Counted from the stretch's first letter, positions 31,558-41,171 are shown. The stretch: 45,419 nt of DNA from Candidatus Enterocola intestinipullorum (GCA_017694565.1 JADIMR010000005.1:1-45419), one strand, 5' to 3'. Notes: generated by a model from the sequence alone, not told the origin. Program-made: numbers and translations.

Positions 31558-34467
31558 ATGGAACAGAAAAACAAGTACTCCGGTCTCACAGATGCAGAGG
31601 TTGCCGAAAGCAGGGTAGTGCACGGCGAAAACGTGCTCACCCCTCCTGAAAAGGAAAGTGTATGGAAAAAATTCCTTGCATGTTTCAACGACCCCATTAT
31701 CAAGATTTTACTTGTCGCGCTTGTCTTTTCAATAGGCATTGCGGTTTACCAATTCGGTTGGGGAGGTGAAGGTTCGCATGTTTTCTTCGAGCCGGTCGGT
31801 ATCTTGGTTGCGGTGTTGTTGGCGACCATGGTCGGCTTCGTGCTCGAACTCAACAACGAGAAGACGTTCCAAAGCCTCAACGAAGTCGATGACGAGACAG
31901 GTGTCAAAGTCATCCGTAACGGCAACAACATGGAAGTCCCGCGCAAGGACATAGTTGTCGGCGACATAGTGATTTTGGAAACGGGCGAGGAAGTTCCCGC
32001 CGATTGCGAATTGTTGGAGTCCAAAAACCTCAGCGTAAACGAATCCTCGCTGACAGGCGAACCCGTTTGCTCCAAAACAACCAATCCCGCCCAATTCGAC
32101 AAGGAAGCCACATATCCGTCGAATCATGTACTTAAAGGAACTACGATTACCGAAGGATATTGCACGGCAAGGGTAATACGTGTCGGAAACGAAACCGAAA
32201 GCGGAAAGGTGTTCAAGGCTGCACAGGTGCAGGAAGGCAATCCTACTCCGTTGTCCGAAAAATTGAACTGGCTTGCGGAGAAAATCACTACTGTGAGTTA
32301 CAGCATAGCCGTCGTGATAATTTTCGGGCGCCTGATACTCTATGCCGTGAACCGTAGTTTCAATCTGCCGTTGTTCCTGCTGTATTTCGGTATTTCCACC
32401 TTGTTGGCGGTCGGCATATTGGTACTGTTGCAAAAACAGAAACAAAAATCCCTCCCCGGTGATGATGTTCCTGTCGCCAAACAAAAGAAAGCCTTCAATT
32501 CCAAATTGGAAATGTGGCAGTTGGGAGCGTTCATAATATTGCCGTCGGTCGGATTCGTGCTTTATTTCCTCTTGGGCTTGCACGGTTCGGCGTACATGCT
32601 CGATTTGGTCAAATATCTTTTGGACACTGTCATGCTGGCCGTAACGCTGATTATAGTTTCCGTTCCGGAAGGCTTGCCCATGAGCGTAACGCTAAGTTTG
32701 GCTTTCAGCATGAAGAAGATGATGAAAGAGAACATGTTGCCGAGGACATTACATGCCTGCGAAACCATGGGGGCGACTACCGTGATATGTACCGATAAAA
32801 CCGGTACACTCACCCAAAACCAGATGCGCGTCTATAAATTCGAGCTTACCGGCGATGCCGCAGGAACGGGAAACCACTATTTCAGCGACATAATGGCCGA
32901 GTGCATTGCAGCGAACACGACTGCCGAGTTGGATATGAGCAACCCATCCCGTGTAAAGCCCATAGGCAATCCTACCGAGGGGGCATTGCTGCTTTCGCTC
33001 AACGACGGCGGGGTGGATTACAAGCAGGTACGCAACAAAGCCGTACTTATCGACCGCCTGCCTTTCACGACGGAGTTGAAATACATGGCATCGCTTGTCA
33101 AAAGCGGACTTTCAGGCAAAACCGTAGTTTATGTGAAAGGCGCTCCCGAAATCATACTTGAAATGGTTGCCATTACCGAGGAGCAGAAACAGCATACCTT
33201 GGAGAAACTGCTTTCATATCAGGCAAAGGCCATGCGCACGCTTGCTTTCGCATACGCCGAGGTAAATGCCAAGGACAATGTTTTCGCCGATGGCAAGTTG
33301 GCGATAGGCGGACTGCGTTTCATGGGCTTTGCTGCTATTTCCGATCCCGTCCGCAAGGAAGTGCCTGACGCAATCCGCGATTGCATAGGTGCGGGTATAC
33401 AGGTGAAGATAGTTACCGGCGACACTTCGGCGACAGCAAAGGAAATAGGCCGGCAGGTAGGCTTATGGGAAGACAGCGACGACAAGAACGAGGATGCGAT
33501 GATTACGGGTCCTCAATTCGGGCAAACTCCCGATGAAGAAGTAAAACCCCGTTTGTCAGCATTGAAAATCATGTCGCGTGCGCGTCCTAATGACAAGGAC
33601 CGTTTGGTGCGGATGCTCAAAGCCCGTGGCGAAGTAGTGGCGGTTACCGGCGACGGGACGAACGACGCTCCGGCACTGAATGCCGCAGATGTCGGGCTTT
33701 CAATGGGAGACGGCACGGCCGTTGCCAAAGAAGCCAGCGACATGACCATACTCGACAGCTCGTTCAAGAGCATAGCGGAAGCCGTTATGTGGGGACGCTC
33801 GCTGTACAAGAACATCCAGCGGTTCATCACGTTCCAAATGACCATCAACGTATCGGCCTGCCTTATCGTGCTGGTCGGCGCGTTCCTCGGCACGGAATCC
33901 CCGCTTACCGTTACGCAGATACTTTGGGTAAACCTCATAATGGACACTTTCGCGGCGCTTGCGCTTGCTTCGCTACCGCCGTCGAAGGATGTTTTGAAAG
34001 AGAAACCGCGCAGGCTTACCGATTCGATAATCTCGCCGACGATGGCAGCGTCCATTTTCGGAGTGGGTATCCTGTTTACGGCCGGCTTGCTCGCCCTTTT
34101 GGTATATTTCCAACATGCGGATATAAATTCCTTGACAGGAGGCCTGCCGCCATTCGGCGCGTATGACGGCCTTAACGATTACGAACACAGCTTGTACTTT
34201 ACAATTTTCGTGATGTTGCAGTTCTGGAACATGTTCAACGCAAAGGCATTCATGACAGGCAAGTCGGCGTTTAAAGGTCTCGGCTCCTGCACGTGGTTCA
34301 TAGCCATAGCATTCATAATATTGTTGGGGCAGGTGTTGATAGTGGAATTCGGCGGCGCGATGTTCAATGTAACGCCGCTTAACGGTTCGGATTGGATTGC
34401 AATAATTGCCGGCACTTCCATAGTTTTGTGGATTGGCGAAATAGTAAGGCTGTTCACAAAGAAGTAG
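31558..34467 (+). CDS. Calcium-type P-ATPase (P-IIB, PMCA-like) with extra membrane insertion
   Basis: A 969-residue inner-membrane P-type ATPase that should export Ca2+ (or a similar cation). The N-terminal cation-ATPase domain, actuator motif SLTGEPV, the M4 motif VSVPEGLPMSVTLS, phosphorylation site CTDKTGTLT (Asp413), nucleotide-binding VYVKGAPE, and the hinge VTGDGTNDAPALNAADVG are all intact. About 80 residues between M3 and M4 (roughly 270-350) are unusual: they add at least two hydrophobic segments (LPLFLLYFGISTLLAVGILV, and LGAFIILPSVGFVLYFLLGL) joined by a Lys-rich loop. Relatives I remember are near 890 residues, which fits an insertion of this size. The gene is monocistronic, between its own promoter and a strong terminator. 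Confidence 0.92.
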   Translation: MEQKNKYSGLTDAEVAESRVVHGENVLTPPEKESVWKKFLACFNDPIIKILLVALVFSIGIAVYQFGWGGEGSHVFFEPVGILVAVLLATMVGFVLELNNEKTFQSLNEVDDETGVKVIRNGNNMEVPRKDIVVGDIVILETGEEVPADCELLESKNLSVNESSLTGEPVCSKTTNPAQFDKEATYPSNHVLKGTTITEGYCTARVIRVGNETESGKVFKAAQVQEGNPTPLSEKLNWLAEKITTVSYSIAVVIIFGRLILYAVNRSFNLPLFLLYFGISTLLAVGILVLLQKQKQKSLPGDDVPVAKQKKAFNSKLEMWQLGAFIILPSVGFVLYFLLGLHGSAYMLDLVKYLLDTVMLAVTLIIVSVPEGLPMSVTLSLAFSMKKMMKENMLPRTLHACETMGATTVICTDKTGTLTQNQMRVYKFELTGDAAGTGNHYFSDIMAECIAANTTAELDMSNPSRVKPIGNPTEGALLLSLNDGGVDYKQVRNKAVLIDRLPFTTELKYMASLVKSGLSGKTVVYVKGAPEIILEMVAITEEQKQHTLEKLLSYQAKAMRTLAFAYAEVNAKDNVFADGKLAIGGLRFMGFAAISDPVRKEVPDAIRDCIGAGIQVKIVTGDTSATAKEIGRQVGLWEDSDDKNEDAMITGPQFGQTPDEEVKPRLSALKIMSRARPNDKDRLVRMLKARGEVVAVTGDGTNDAPALNAADVGLSMGDGTAVAKEASDMTILDSSFKSIAEAVMWGRSLYKNIQRFITFQMTINVSACLIVLVGAFLGTESPLTVTQILWVNLIMDTFAALALASLPPSKDVLKEKPRRLTDSIISPTMAASIFGVGILFTAGLLALLVYFQHADINSLTGGLPPFGAYDGLNDYEHSLYFTIFVMLQFWNMFNAKAFMTGKSAFKGLGSCTWFIAIAFIILLGQVLIVEFGGAMFNVTPLNGSDWIAIIAGTSIVLWIGEIVRLFTKK

Positions 34468-34485
34468 TAGCACGGCTTGTTTTCT

Positions 34486-34526
34486 AAAACGGCAAAAGGG
34501 CGCGATTCGCGTCCTTTTGCCGTTTT
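34486..34526. terminator. Strong terminator after the Ca2+-ATPase gene
   Basis: A 14-bp perfect outer stem (34486-34499 and 34513-34526) continues into an inner CGCG/CGCG helix with loop ATT, about 19 pairs in all. The arms begin AAAA and end TTTT, so it can work in both directions. A CCAACCACTAAG word follows at 34528. Confidence 0.9.
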
Positions 34527-34583
34527 GCCAACCACTAAGCACAAACCACTGTGGAAGGTAAAGCAAAAAAATCCCTGTTTTTT

Positions 34584-34615
34584 TTTGCTTTACTCTCCTT
34601 AATTGCATATTTTTG
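34584..34615 (+). promoter_or_regulatory. Promoter of the arginine-proline cluster
   Basis: TTTG at 34584-34587, 20-bp spacer and TATTTTTG at 34608-34615. The start near 34621 gives a 35-nt leader to argR. The AT-rich palindromic AATATTTATA segment in that leader could be part of an ArgR site, but I cannot show it. Confidence 0.65.
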
Positions 34616-34655
34616 CAACGACATAGCCCAATCAGGAATATTTATACACATCGTC

Positions 34656-35111
34656 ATGAAAAACAAAATAGAAAGGCTTGGTTTGATAAAACGGATAGTT
34701 GCCGAAAGACATATTGAAAATCAGGATGATTTGCTCAAAGCATTGTCGGAGCACGACATAAACATGACGCAGGCGACGCTTTCCCGCGATTTAAAAGCGT
34801 TGAAAATCGTGCGCAGCGTTACCGAAGACGGCAGCTACCGTTACGTTCTTCCCGGTGGGAAAAATCTTCCCGAACCCGGATTCGCGCTTAATTTCACGGG
34901 CGACGGAAGCCTTGAATTTTCAGGAAACCTCGCTGTCATGAAAACCCGTGCCGGATATGCGGGGGCCATAGCTTCCGAAATCGACAGGATTGCGAACCAT
35001 TCGATTCTCGGCACGCTTGCCGGGGACGATACCATACTGATTATCCTGAGGGAAAACAGCGACCGCGCAGCGGTTAAATCTTTGTTGGAAAGTTTGAAAA
35101 ACGAAGCATAA
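34656..35111 (+). CDS. argR: Arginine repressor ArgR
   Basis: A 151-residue hexameric arginine-responsive repressor of normal length. The N-terminal winged helix has MTQATLSRDLKALKIVR, the conserved recognition segment; the C-terminal oligomerisation and arginine-binding domain has LGTLAGDDTILII, where GDD contacts arginine. I start at ATG 34656; the longer open frame upstream runs through the predicted promoter. Being first in an arginine operon suggests it represses its own cluster when arginine is plentiful. The next gene starts 4 nt after the stop. Confidence 0.93.
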   Translation: MKNKIERLGLIKRIVAERHIENQDDLLKALSEHDINMTQATLSRDLKALKIVRSVTEDGSYRYVLPGGKNLPEPGFALNFTGDGSLEFSGNLAVMKTRAGYAGAIASEIDRIANHSILGTLAGDDTILIILRENSDRAAVKSLLESLKNEA

Positions 35112-35115
35112 AAAA

Positions 35116-35742
35116 GTGGAAGCGAACGACATCAAAGTCATGGTGGCTGATGAAAGCCATCTGAAATACGTGGACATCATTCTCAAAACCATTGAGGATG
35201 CGGCAAAAGTACGAGGTACGGGTATTGCAAAACGCAAGCCCGAATATGTGGCCCAGAAAATGCGCGAGGGCAAAGCCGTCATAGCCCTTTACGGGGACGA
35301 GTTTGCCGGTTTCAGTTATATTGAAACTTGGGGCAACAAGCAATATGTAACAACTTCCGGATTAATCGTAGCCGATAAATTCAGAGGTTTGGGGCTTGCC
35401 CGCAGGATAAAATATTGTACCTTTACACTTGCGCGCAAGAGATGGCCGGATGCCAAGATTTTCAGTTTGACATCGGGTGCGGCCGTAATGAAATTGAACA
35501 CGCAATTCGGTTATTTGCCTGTTACCTTTGCCGACCTTACCGACGACGAGGAATTTTGGAAAGGATGCAAGGGCTGTATCAATTACGACATCCTTACACG
35601 AACCAACAGGCGTTATTGCATTTGTACGGGAATGCTTTTTGATCCCCAAAAGAAGGTTTGCGTGGAAACCGCCGCCAAAGAACTCAAAAAGCACGAAGAA
35701 AAACACGGTATTTCCAAATTCCTGCACAAACTGCATTTTTAG
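35116..35742 (+). CDS. GNAT acyltransferase, probable N-acylglutamate synthase of arginine synthesis
   Basis: A 208-residue GNAT-fold protein with a GTG start at 35116 (an ATG eight codons later is the alternative). The acyl-CoA pyrophosphate loop is visible as DKFRGLGLARRIKYC (R-G-L-G-L-A). A Cys-rich region follows (GCKGCINYD, RYCICTGMLFDP) with four cysteines that could hold a metal. There is no classical argA in the cluster, so this enzyme may make the N-acylated glutamate that starts the pathway. In Bacteroides the pathway uses N-succinyl intermediates, so the donor may be succinyl-CoA rather than acetyl-CoA. This is inference from position between argR and argG. Confidence 0.8.
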   Translation: MEANDIKVMVADESHLKYVDIILKTIEDAAKVRGTGIAKRKPEYVAQKMREGKAVIALYGDEFAGFSYIETWGNKQYVTTSGLIVADKFRGLGLARRIKYCTFTLARKRWPDAKIFSLTSGAAVMKLNTQFGYLPVTFADLTDDEEFWKGCKGCINYDILTRTNRRYCICTGMLFDPQKKVCVETAAKELKKHEEKHGISKFLHKLHF

Positions 35743-35773
35743 TGGATAGAAATAGAAATAAAACAACATAATC

Positions 35774-36994
35774 ATGGAAAAGAAAAAAGTAGTAGTCGCG
35801 TTCAGCGGAGGCCTCGATACGTCATACACCGTAATGTATCTTGCCAAGGAAAAAGGATATGAAGTTTACGCCGCATGCGCCAACACGGGCGGATTCAGCG
35901 CGGAACAACTCAAAACCAATGAAGAAAACGCCTACAAGCTCGGCGCGAAAGAATACGTTACACTCGATGTTACCAAAGAATATTACGACAAGAGTTTGCG
36001 CTATATGGTATACGGCAACGTGCTGCGCAATAATTGCTACCCCATTTCCGTATCGTCCGAAAGGATATTCCAGGCAATGGCCATAGCACGTTACGCGAAG
36101 CAAATCGGCGCATCCGCCATTGCCCACGGATCAACGGGCGCGGGCAACGACCAGGTGCGCTTCGACATGACTTTCATGGTGATGGCTCCCGGCATTGAAA
36201 TAATAACGCTTACACGCGACAGGGCTTTGAGCCGGCAGGAAGAAGTCGACTATTTGAACAAGCACGGATTTTATGCGGACTTCACGAAACTGAAATATTC
36301 GTATAATGTGGGCATTTGGGGAACTTCCATTTGCGGCGGCGAGATTTTGGATTCGACACAAGGACTGCCGGAGAGCGCGTATTTGAAGCAGGTTACTAAA
36401 AACGGCAGCGAACGCTTGGATATCAGTTTTGAAAAAGGTGAAATATCCGCCGTGAACGGAGAGAAATTCAGCGACAAGATAGCAGCCATACAAAAGATCG
36501 AGGAAATCTGCGCCCCTTACGGTATCGGTCGCGACATGCACGTCGGCGATACCATCATAGGCATCAAGGGGCGTGTAGGCTTTGAAGCGGCTGCCGCGAT
36601 GGTGATAATCGGGGCACACAGGTTCTTGGAGAAGTTCACCCTTAGCAAGTGGCAACAATATTGGAAAGACCAGGTTGCCAACTGGTATGGAATGTTCCTG
36701 CACGAAAGCCAGTATTTCGAACCCGTAATGCGGGACATCGAAGCCATGTTGGAATCTTCCCAAAGGCACGTGAACGGCACGGTGGGTATTGAATTGCGTC
36801 CGTATTGTTTCAGCATGATAGGGGCGGATACTCCCGACGACCTTGTAAAGAACAAATTGGGCGAATACGGTGAGATGCAAAAGGCATGGACGGCCGAGGA
36901 TGCCAAAGGATTCATTAAAGTGCTGTCGACTCCGTTGAGGGCTTTTTACGCCAACCACAAGGACGAAGCCGACGAATTGGAAAAGAATTTGTAA
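35774..36994 (+). CDS. argG: Argininosuccinate synthase
   Basis: A 406-residue enzyme that joins citrulline and aspartate using ATP. The N-type ATP pyrophosphatase P-loop is FSGGLDTS (residues 10-17); the citrulline/aspartate-binding block is AIAHGSTGAGNDQVRFD. Length fits the family. It begins 31 nt after the GNAT gene and ends one base before argC, supporting a single operon. Confidence 0.96.
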   Translation: MEKKKVVVAFSGGLDTSYTVMYLAKEKGYEVYAACANTGGFSAEQLKTNEENAYKLGAKEYVTLDVTKEYYDKSLRYMVYGNVLRNNCYPISVSSERIFQAMAIARYAKQIGASAIAHGSTGAGNDQVRFDMTFMVMAPGIEIITLTRDRALSRQEEVDYLNKHGFYADFTKLKYSYNVGIWGTSICGGEILDSTQGLPESAYLKQVTKNGSERLDISFEKGEISAVNGEKFSDKIAAIQKIEEICAPYGIGRDMHVGDTIIGIKGRVGFEAAAAMVIIGAHRFLEKFTLSKWQQYWKDQVANWYGMFLHESQYFEPVMRDIEAMLESSQRHVNGTVGIELRPYCFSMIGADTPDDLVKNKLGEYGEMQKAWTAEDAKGFIKVLSTPLRAFYANHKDEADELEKNL

Positions 36995-36995
36995 G

Positions 36996-37958
36996 ATGAT
37001 AAAGGCAGGAATAATCGGCGGAGCGGGTTATACAGCCGGTGAATTGTTGAGAATCCTCATCAATCATCCCGAAGTTGAAATTTCGTTTGTGAACAGTAAA
37101 AGCAATGCTGGTGCAAAGCTCTACTCCGTTCACGAGGGTTTGATAGGCGAGACCGAAATGGAGTTTGCCGATTACATGGATTTGGAAAGCATAGATGTCT
37201 TGTTCATTTGTTCCGCCCACGGCGACAGCAAGGTCTTTTTGGAGGCCAATCCTTTGCCCGGTAAATTGAAAGTGGTGGATTTGGCACAAGATTTCAGGGA
37301 CGAGTCATGCGGTTTCGTGTATGGCTTGCCCGAATACCAACGCGACAGGATAAGGAATGCGCGCTTGGTCGCCAATCCCGGATGTTTCGCCACTTGCATA
37401 CAGTTGGGACTGTTGCCGTTGGCATCGGCGGGATTGCTTAAAAACGAAGTCGCGGTTACCGGCATCACGGGGTCTACCGGGGCGGGAGTGAAGCCGTCCC
37501 AGACGAGCCATTTCAGTTGGAGGAACAACAACATTTCCGTATATAAGGCATTCACGCACCAACATCTGTTGGAGATAAACCGCACTTTGTCGGCATTGCA
37601 AGGCAGTGTGCCGGGTACGATAAACTTCGTGCCGGTGCGCGGGGATTTCGCAAGGGGTATCTTTGCCGTGATGTTCACCGACTGCGCTTTGTCCGAAGAA
37701 GAAGCGCGCAGGCTCTATGACGATTATTATGCTTCGGCGGCGTTCACTTTTACAATGGCAGGCAATCCCGACATGAAACAAGTCGTGAACACCAACAAGG
37801 CAGTAGTCCATGTGGAGAAGCACGGGGACAAACTTTTGATCCTGTCGTGCATCGACAACCTGCTTAAAGGCGCGAGCGGGCAGGCCGTGCAAAATATGAA
37901 CCTGATGTTCGGATTGGACGAGAAATGCGGTCTTAATCTGAAAAGTTCTGCTTTTTAG
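36996..37958 (+). CDS. argC: N-acyl-gamma-glutamyl-phosphate reductase
   Basis: A 320-residue NADP-dependent reductase of the third step of arginine synthesis. The Rossmann motif is IIGGAGYTAGE at the N-terminus and the catalytic Cys130 lies in VANPGCFATC. Near the C-terminus DNLLKGASGQAVQNMNLM is the conserved family end. In a succinyl-type pathway its substrate would be the N-succinyl form; the sequence alone does not tell me. A 109-nt AT-rich gap separates it from argD. Confidence 0.95.
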   Translation: MIKAGIIGGAGYTAGELLRILINHPEVEISFVNSKSNAGAKLYSVHEGLIGETEMEFADYMDLESIDVLFICSAHGDSKVFLEANPLPGKLKVVDLAQDFRDESCGFVYGLPEYQRDRIRNARLVANPGCFATCIQLGLLPLASAGLLKNEVAVTGITGSTGAGVKPSQTSHFSWRNNNISVYKAFTHQHLLEINRTLSALQGSVPGTINFVPVRGDFARGIFAVMFTDCALSEEEARRLYDDYYASAAFTFTMAGNPDMKQVVNTNKAVVHVEKHGDKLLILSCIDNLLKGASGQAVQNMNLMFGLDEKCGLNLKSSAF

Positions 37959-38067
37959 TGTCCTAAGTGGCAAGAGATCGATTTATGTCATGCGATGAAT
38001 ATGACGATAATATAGTAATAGGTTCCTGTACTTATAATTTTTAATTGTTAATTATACATTGACAGAA

Positions 38068-39192
38068 ATGGATTTGTTCAAAGTATATTCGGTTTTTCCC
38101 ATAGAAATAAAAAAGGGTAAAGGCTGCAAGGTATATGATTCATACGGGACGGAATATTTGGACTTGTATGGCGGCCATGCCGTAATAAGCGTAGGCCATT
38201 CCCATCCCGATTACGTCAAGGCCATTTGCGACCAGGTACGGCAATTGGGCTTTTATTCGAATTCGGTGATTAATTCGCTGCAAAGCAAGTTCGCCCATAA
38301 ATTGGGGGAAGCATGCGGTTATGACGATTATTCCCTCTTTTTGGTGAACAGCGGTGCGGAGGCCAATGAAAATGCCGTGAAATTGGCATCTTTCCACAAT
38401 GGAAAGAAAAAAGTGCTTGCATTCAAAAAATCGTTCCACGGCCGTACCGCATACGCGGCAAGAGTAACGGACATCCCGAAATACACCGCGCCGGTAAGCG
38501 AGGCGTTGGATGTGACTTTCGTACCCTTGAACGATATTGAAGCAGTCCGTTTCGAGTTGGGAAAAGGCGTTTATTCGTCGGTTATAATCGAAGGCATCCA
38601 AGGCATCGGCGGAATCCAAGTTCCCGACGACCAATTCATGCGCGATTTGGCTGCCGAGTGCAAGAAAAACGAAGTTTGCCTTATCGTGGACGAGATACAG
38701 TCGGGATACGGGCGTAGCGGCAAATTCTTCGCCCACCAGTATGCAGGAATACGTCCCGACCTTATTACCGTGGCCAAAGGGATATGCAACGGCTTCCCCA
38801 TGTCGGCGGTTCTGATAAGCCCGGAATTCAAAGCCGTGCCAGGGCAGCTCGGAACTACTTTCGGTGGCAGCCATTTGGCATGTGCGGGAGCGATAGCCGT
38901 GTTGGACATCATGCAAAAGGAAAATCTCGTGGAGAATGCCGCCAAGGTCGGAGCATTCCTCTTGGAAGAGTTGAAAAAAATAGGCGGTATGCAGGTTCGC
39001 GGCCGCGGTCTTATGATCGGCTTGCAATTCGACCGTCCAATCAAGGAAATCCGCGAGAAACTGTTATTTGAAAAGCATGTGTTTACAGGTGTCGCGGGAT
39101 CCGACACGATACGCTTGTTGCCGCCTCTCTGCCTTTCGATGCAGGAAGCGCAGTCTTTCATAACCAAGTTCAAAGAGTGCTTGTATTATTAA
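38068..39192 (+). CDS. argD: N-acylornithine aminotransferase
   Basis: A 374-residue class III aminotransferase using pyridoxal phosphate. The PLP lysine is Lys237 in TVAKGICNG, preceded by the PLP-binding VDEIQSGYGRSGKFF; NSGAEANENAVKLA binds the cofactor phosphate. I use ATG 38068; an in-frame TTG at 38059 is the alternative. It may act on succinyl- or acetyl-ornithine. Only 4 nt separate it from proC, linking arginine and proline synthesis. Confidence 0.94.
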   Translation: MDLFKVYSVFPIEIKKGKGCKVYDSYGTEYLDLYGGHAVISVGHSHPDYVKAICDQVRQLGFYSNSVINSLQSKFAHKLGEACGYDDYSLFLVNSGAEANENAVKLASFHNGKKKVLAFKKSFHGRTAYAARVTDIPKYTAPVSEALDVTFVPLNDIEAVRFELGKGVYSSVIIEGIQGIGGIQVPDDQFMRDLAAECKKNEVCLIVDEIQSGYGRSGKFFAHQYAGIRPDLITVAKGICNGFPMSAVLISPEFKAVPGQLGTTFGGSHLACAGAIAVLDIMQKENLVENAAKVGAFLLEELKKIGGMQVRGRGLMIGLQFDRPIKEIREKLLFEKHVFTGVAGSDTIRLLPPLCLSMQEAQSFITKFKECLYY

Positions 39193-39196
39193 TGCC

Positions 39197-39988
39197 ATGA
39201 AAAAGATAGCAATAATAGGAGCGGGAAACATGGGCGGGGCCATAGCCCGCGGCTTGTCGGCAACGGACGCTTTCGAAAGGATAGCCGTTTCTGATATAAA
39301 TAAAGCCGCATTGCAAAAGTTGCAGGATTACAGCGACAAGATTGAAGCAGCCGGTTCCAATATCTCCGCAGTCAAGGATGCCGACGTGGTATTGCTTGCG
39401 GTAAAGCCATGGCTTGTCGAGAGCGTCGTGGCGGAAATCAAATCGGAATTGGACTATGGCAACCTCATCCTTATTTCGATAGCAGCTACGGTGAAATTCG
39501 AACAGTTGGCGGCATGGCTGGACAAGGACGGGCATTTGCCGGTCTTGTTCCGATTGATTCCCAATACCGCGATAGACGTAAGCCAAAGCGTGAATACCGT
39601 TTGCAAGTTCAACGGGAACGAACAGCAGACGGCATACGTTTTGGATTTGTTCGGCAAATTAGGAAAAACCTTTTTAGTTTCCGAGCAGCAGATAGGGGCT
39701 TTCATGGCACTTTCAAGTTGCGGAATAGCTTATGCTTTCCGATATATCAGGGCAGCTATGGAGGGAGGCGTTGAAATGGGCATATATCCCGAAGTGGCGA
39801 AACAGGTAGTGATGCAGACGCTGAAAGGCAGTGTGGCTTTGTTGGAAAAAAATAATTCTCATCCGGAGGTTGAGATAGACAAGGTAACGACACCGGGCGG
39901 CATAACAATAAAAGGCCTTAACGAAATGGAAGCCGAGGGATTTACAAATTCGGTGATAAAAGGCCTGAAAGCATCGCTGGTAGATTAA
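39197..39988 (+). CDS. proC: Pyrroline-5-carboxylate reductase
   Basis: A 263-residue NAD(P)H enzyme for the last step of proline synthesis. The N-terminal dinucleotide fold has IIGAGNMGGAIARGL; the C-terminal helical dimerisation domain has the family signature DKVTTPGGITIKGL. Normal length. It follows argD by 4 nt and precedes a repeat-rich gap before proB. Confidence 0.95.
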   Translation: MKKIAIIGAGNMGGAIARGLSATDAFERIAVSDINKAALQKLQDYSDKIEAAGSNISAVKDADVVLLAVKPWLVESVVAEIKSELDYGNLILISIAATVKFEQLAAWLDKDGHLPVLFRLIPNTAIDVSQSVNTVCKFNGNEQQTAYVLDLFGKLGKTFLVSEQQIGAFMALSSCGIAYAFRYIRAAMEGGVEMGIYPEVAKQVVMQTLKGSVALLEKNNSHPEVEIDKVTTPGGITIKGLNEMEAEGFTNSVIKGLKASLVD

Positions 39989-40070
39989 TTTATAGTGGAT
40001 AGTGGTTGGAGAATAGTGGATAGTTAATACTGTTCACTAACCACTAACCACTAATCACTAACCACTGACA
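39989..40070 (+). repeat. Gap with opposed TAGTGGAT and CACTAACC repeats between proC and proB
   Basis: The left half carries TAGTGGATAGTGGTTGG and a second TAGTGGATAG; the right half carries three CACTAACCACTA-type words. TAGTGGTT at 40000-40007 can pair with AACCACTA at 40039-40046 or 40046-40053, so alternative hairpins are possible. There is no T-run. The word family is the same as before dus. Confidence 0.7.
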
Positions 40071-41159
40071 ATGTACAAACGCATTACGGTAAAAATAGGC
40101 AGCAACGTGCTTGCCGATGCGAACGGCGGCATAGACTTGCAGCGTCTCGGGCATTTGGTGCATCAGATGGCGGAGTTGCACCGCCACGGCATCGAGGTTA
40201 TTTTAGTGTCGTCGGGGTCGATTCTGACGGGACGCAGCGAATTGCGCCTTGCCAAGCATTTGGACGTGGTTTCCTCGCGGCAAGTGTATTCGGCGGTAGG
40301 TCAGGCGAAACTGATAGGCAGGTATTACGAGTTGTTTCTTGCCGAAGGCATACATTGCGGGCAGGTGCTGACCACAAAGGAAAGTTTCGAGACCCGCAGC
40401 CATTATCTGAACCAAAAGAACTGCATCACGCAGATGCTGGCCGAAGGCATCGTCCCGGTCGTGAACGAAAACGACACAATATCGCTTACCGAACTGATGT
40501 TCACGGACAACGACGAGCTTTCAGGTTTGATGGCAAGCATGATGAATGTGGACGCTCTCGTGATTTTAAGCAACATAGACGGCATATACGACGGCAATCC
40601 CTCCGATCCTTCAACGCAGGTGATACGCAAGATAGGACGCGGCAAAAGCATTTCGCAGTATATACAGGAAACCAAATCCAAATTCGGGCGCGGCGGCATG
40701 TCCAGCAAGGCGGGGACAGCGCAGAAAGTGGCCGACGAGGGAATAGAGGTGATAATTGCCAACGGCAAGCGCAACGACATACTGACGGATTTGATTTTGG
40801 AAGAAAAAGACGTGCTTTGTACGCGCTTCGAGCCTGCGGAAAAGGAATCGTCCAATGTCAAGAAATGGATTGCACACAGTGAAGGTTTTGCAAAGGGGGA
40901 GCTCCGTATAAGTCCCAAGGCCGTGGAAGCGATAACCGCCGCCGATGTCGCGAGGTCGTTGCTTCCGATAGGCGTGGTTTCCGTAACCGGCGAGTTTGAG
41001 AAAAACGACATAGTGCGTATTTGCGACGAAGACGGCAATTACATAGGAGTGGGACTGAGCCGTTACGACAGCAGGAAAATACGGCAGCTTGCGGGCAAAA
41101 AAGGCGAAAAACCCGTTGTGCATTACGATTACATGTTTATAAGCGATACCAACCACTAA
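40071..41159 (+). CDS. proB: Glutamate 5-kinase with PUA domain
   Basis: A 362-residue kinase for the first step of proline synthesis, feedback-inhibited by proline in known relatives. The amino-acid kinase fold shows VKIGSNVLAD, LVSSGSILTGR and VNENDTISLTELMFTDND; the substrate lid region has SKFGRGGMSSKAGTAQKV. The C-terminal PUA domain (about 275-362) begins GELRISPKAVEAI. The last codons contain the CCAACCACTAA word, so the repeat runs into the stop codon. proA starts 12 nt later. Confidence 0.95.
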   Translation: MYKRITVKIGSNVLADANGGIDLQRLGHLVHQMAELHRHGIEVILVSSGSILTGRSELRLAKHLDVVSSRQVYSAVGQAKLIGRYYELFLAEGIHCGQVLTTKESFETRSHYLNQKNCITQMLAEGIVPVVNENDTISLTELMFTDNDELSGLMASMMNVDALVILSNIDGIYDGNPSDPSTQVIRKIGRGKSISQYIQETKSKFGRGGMSSKAGTAQKVADEGIEVIIANGKRNDILTDLILEEKDVLCTRFEPAEKESSNVKKWIAHSEGFAKGELRISPKAVEAITAADVARSLLPIGVVSVTGEFEKNDIVRICDEDGNYIGVGLSRYDSRKIRQLAGKKGEKPVVHYDYMFISDTNH

Positions 41160-41171
41160 TCCGATTAAGAT

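Noticed and set aside
34551-34655. Upstream extension of argR
   Set aside because: It would begin before the consensus promoter and adds a hydrophobic stretch not found in ArgR.
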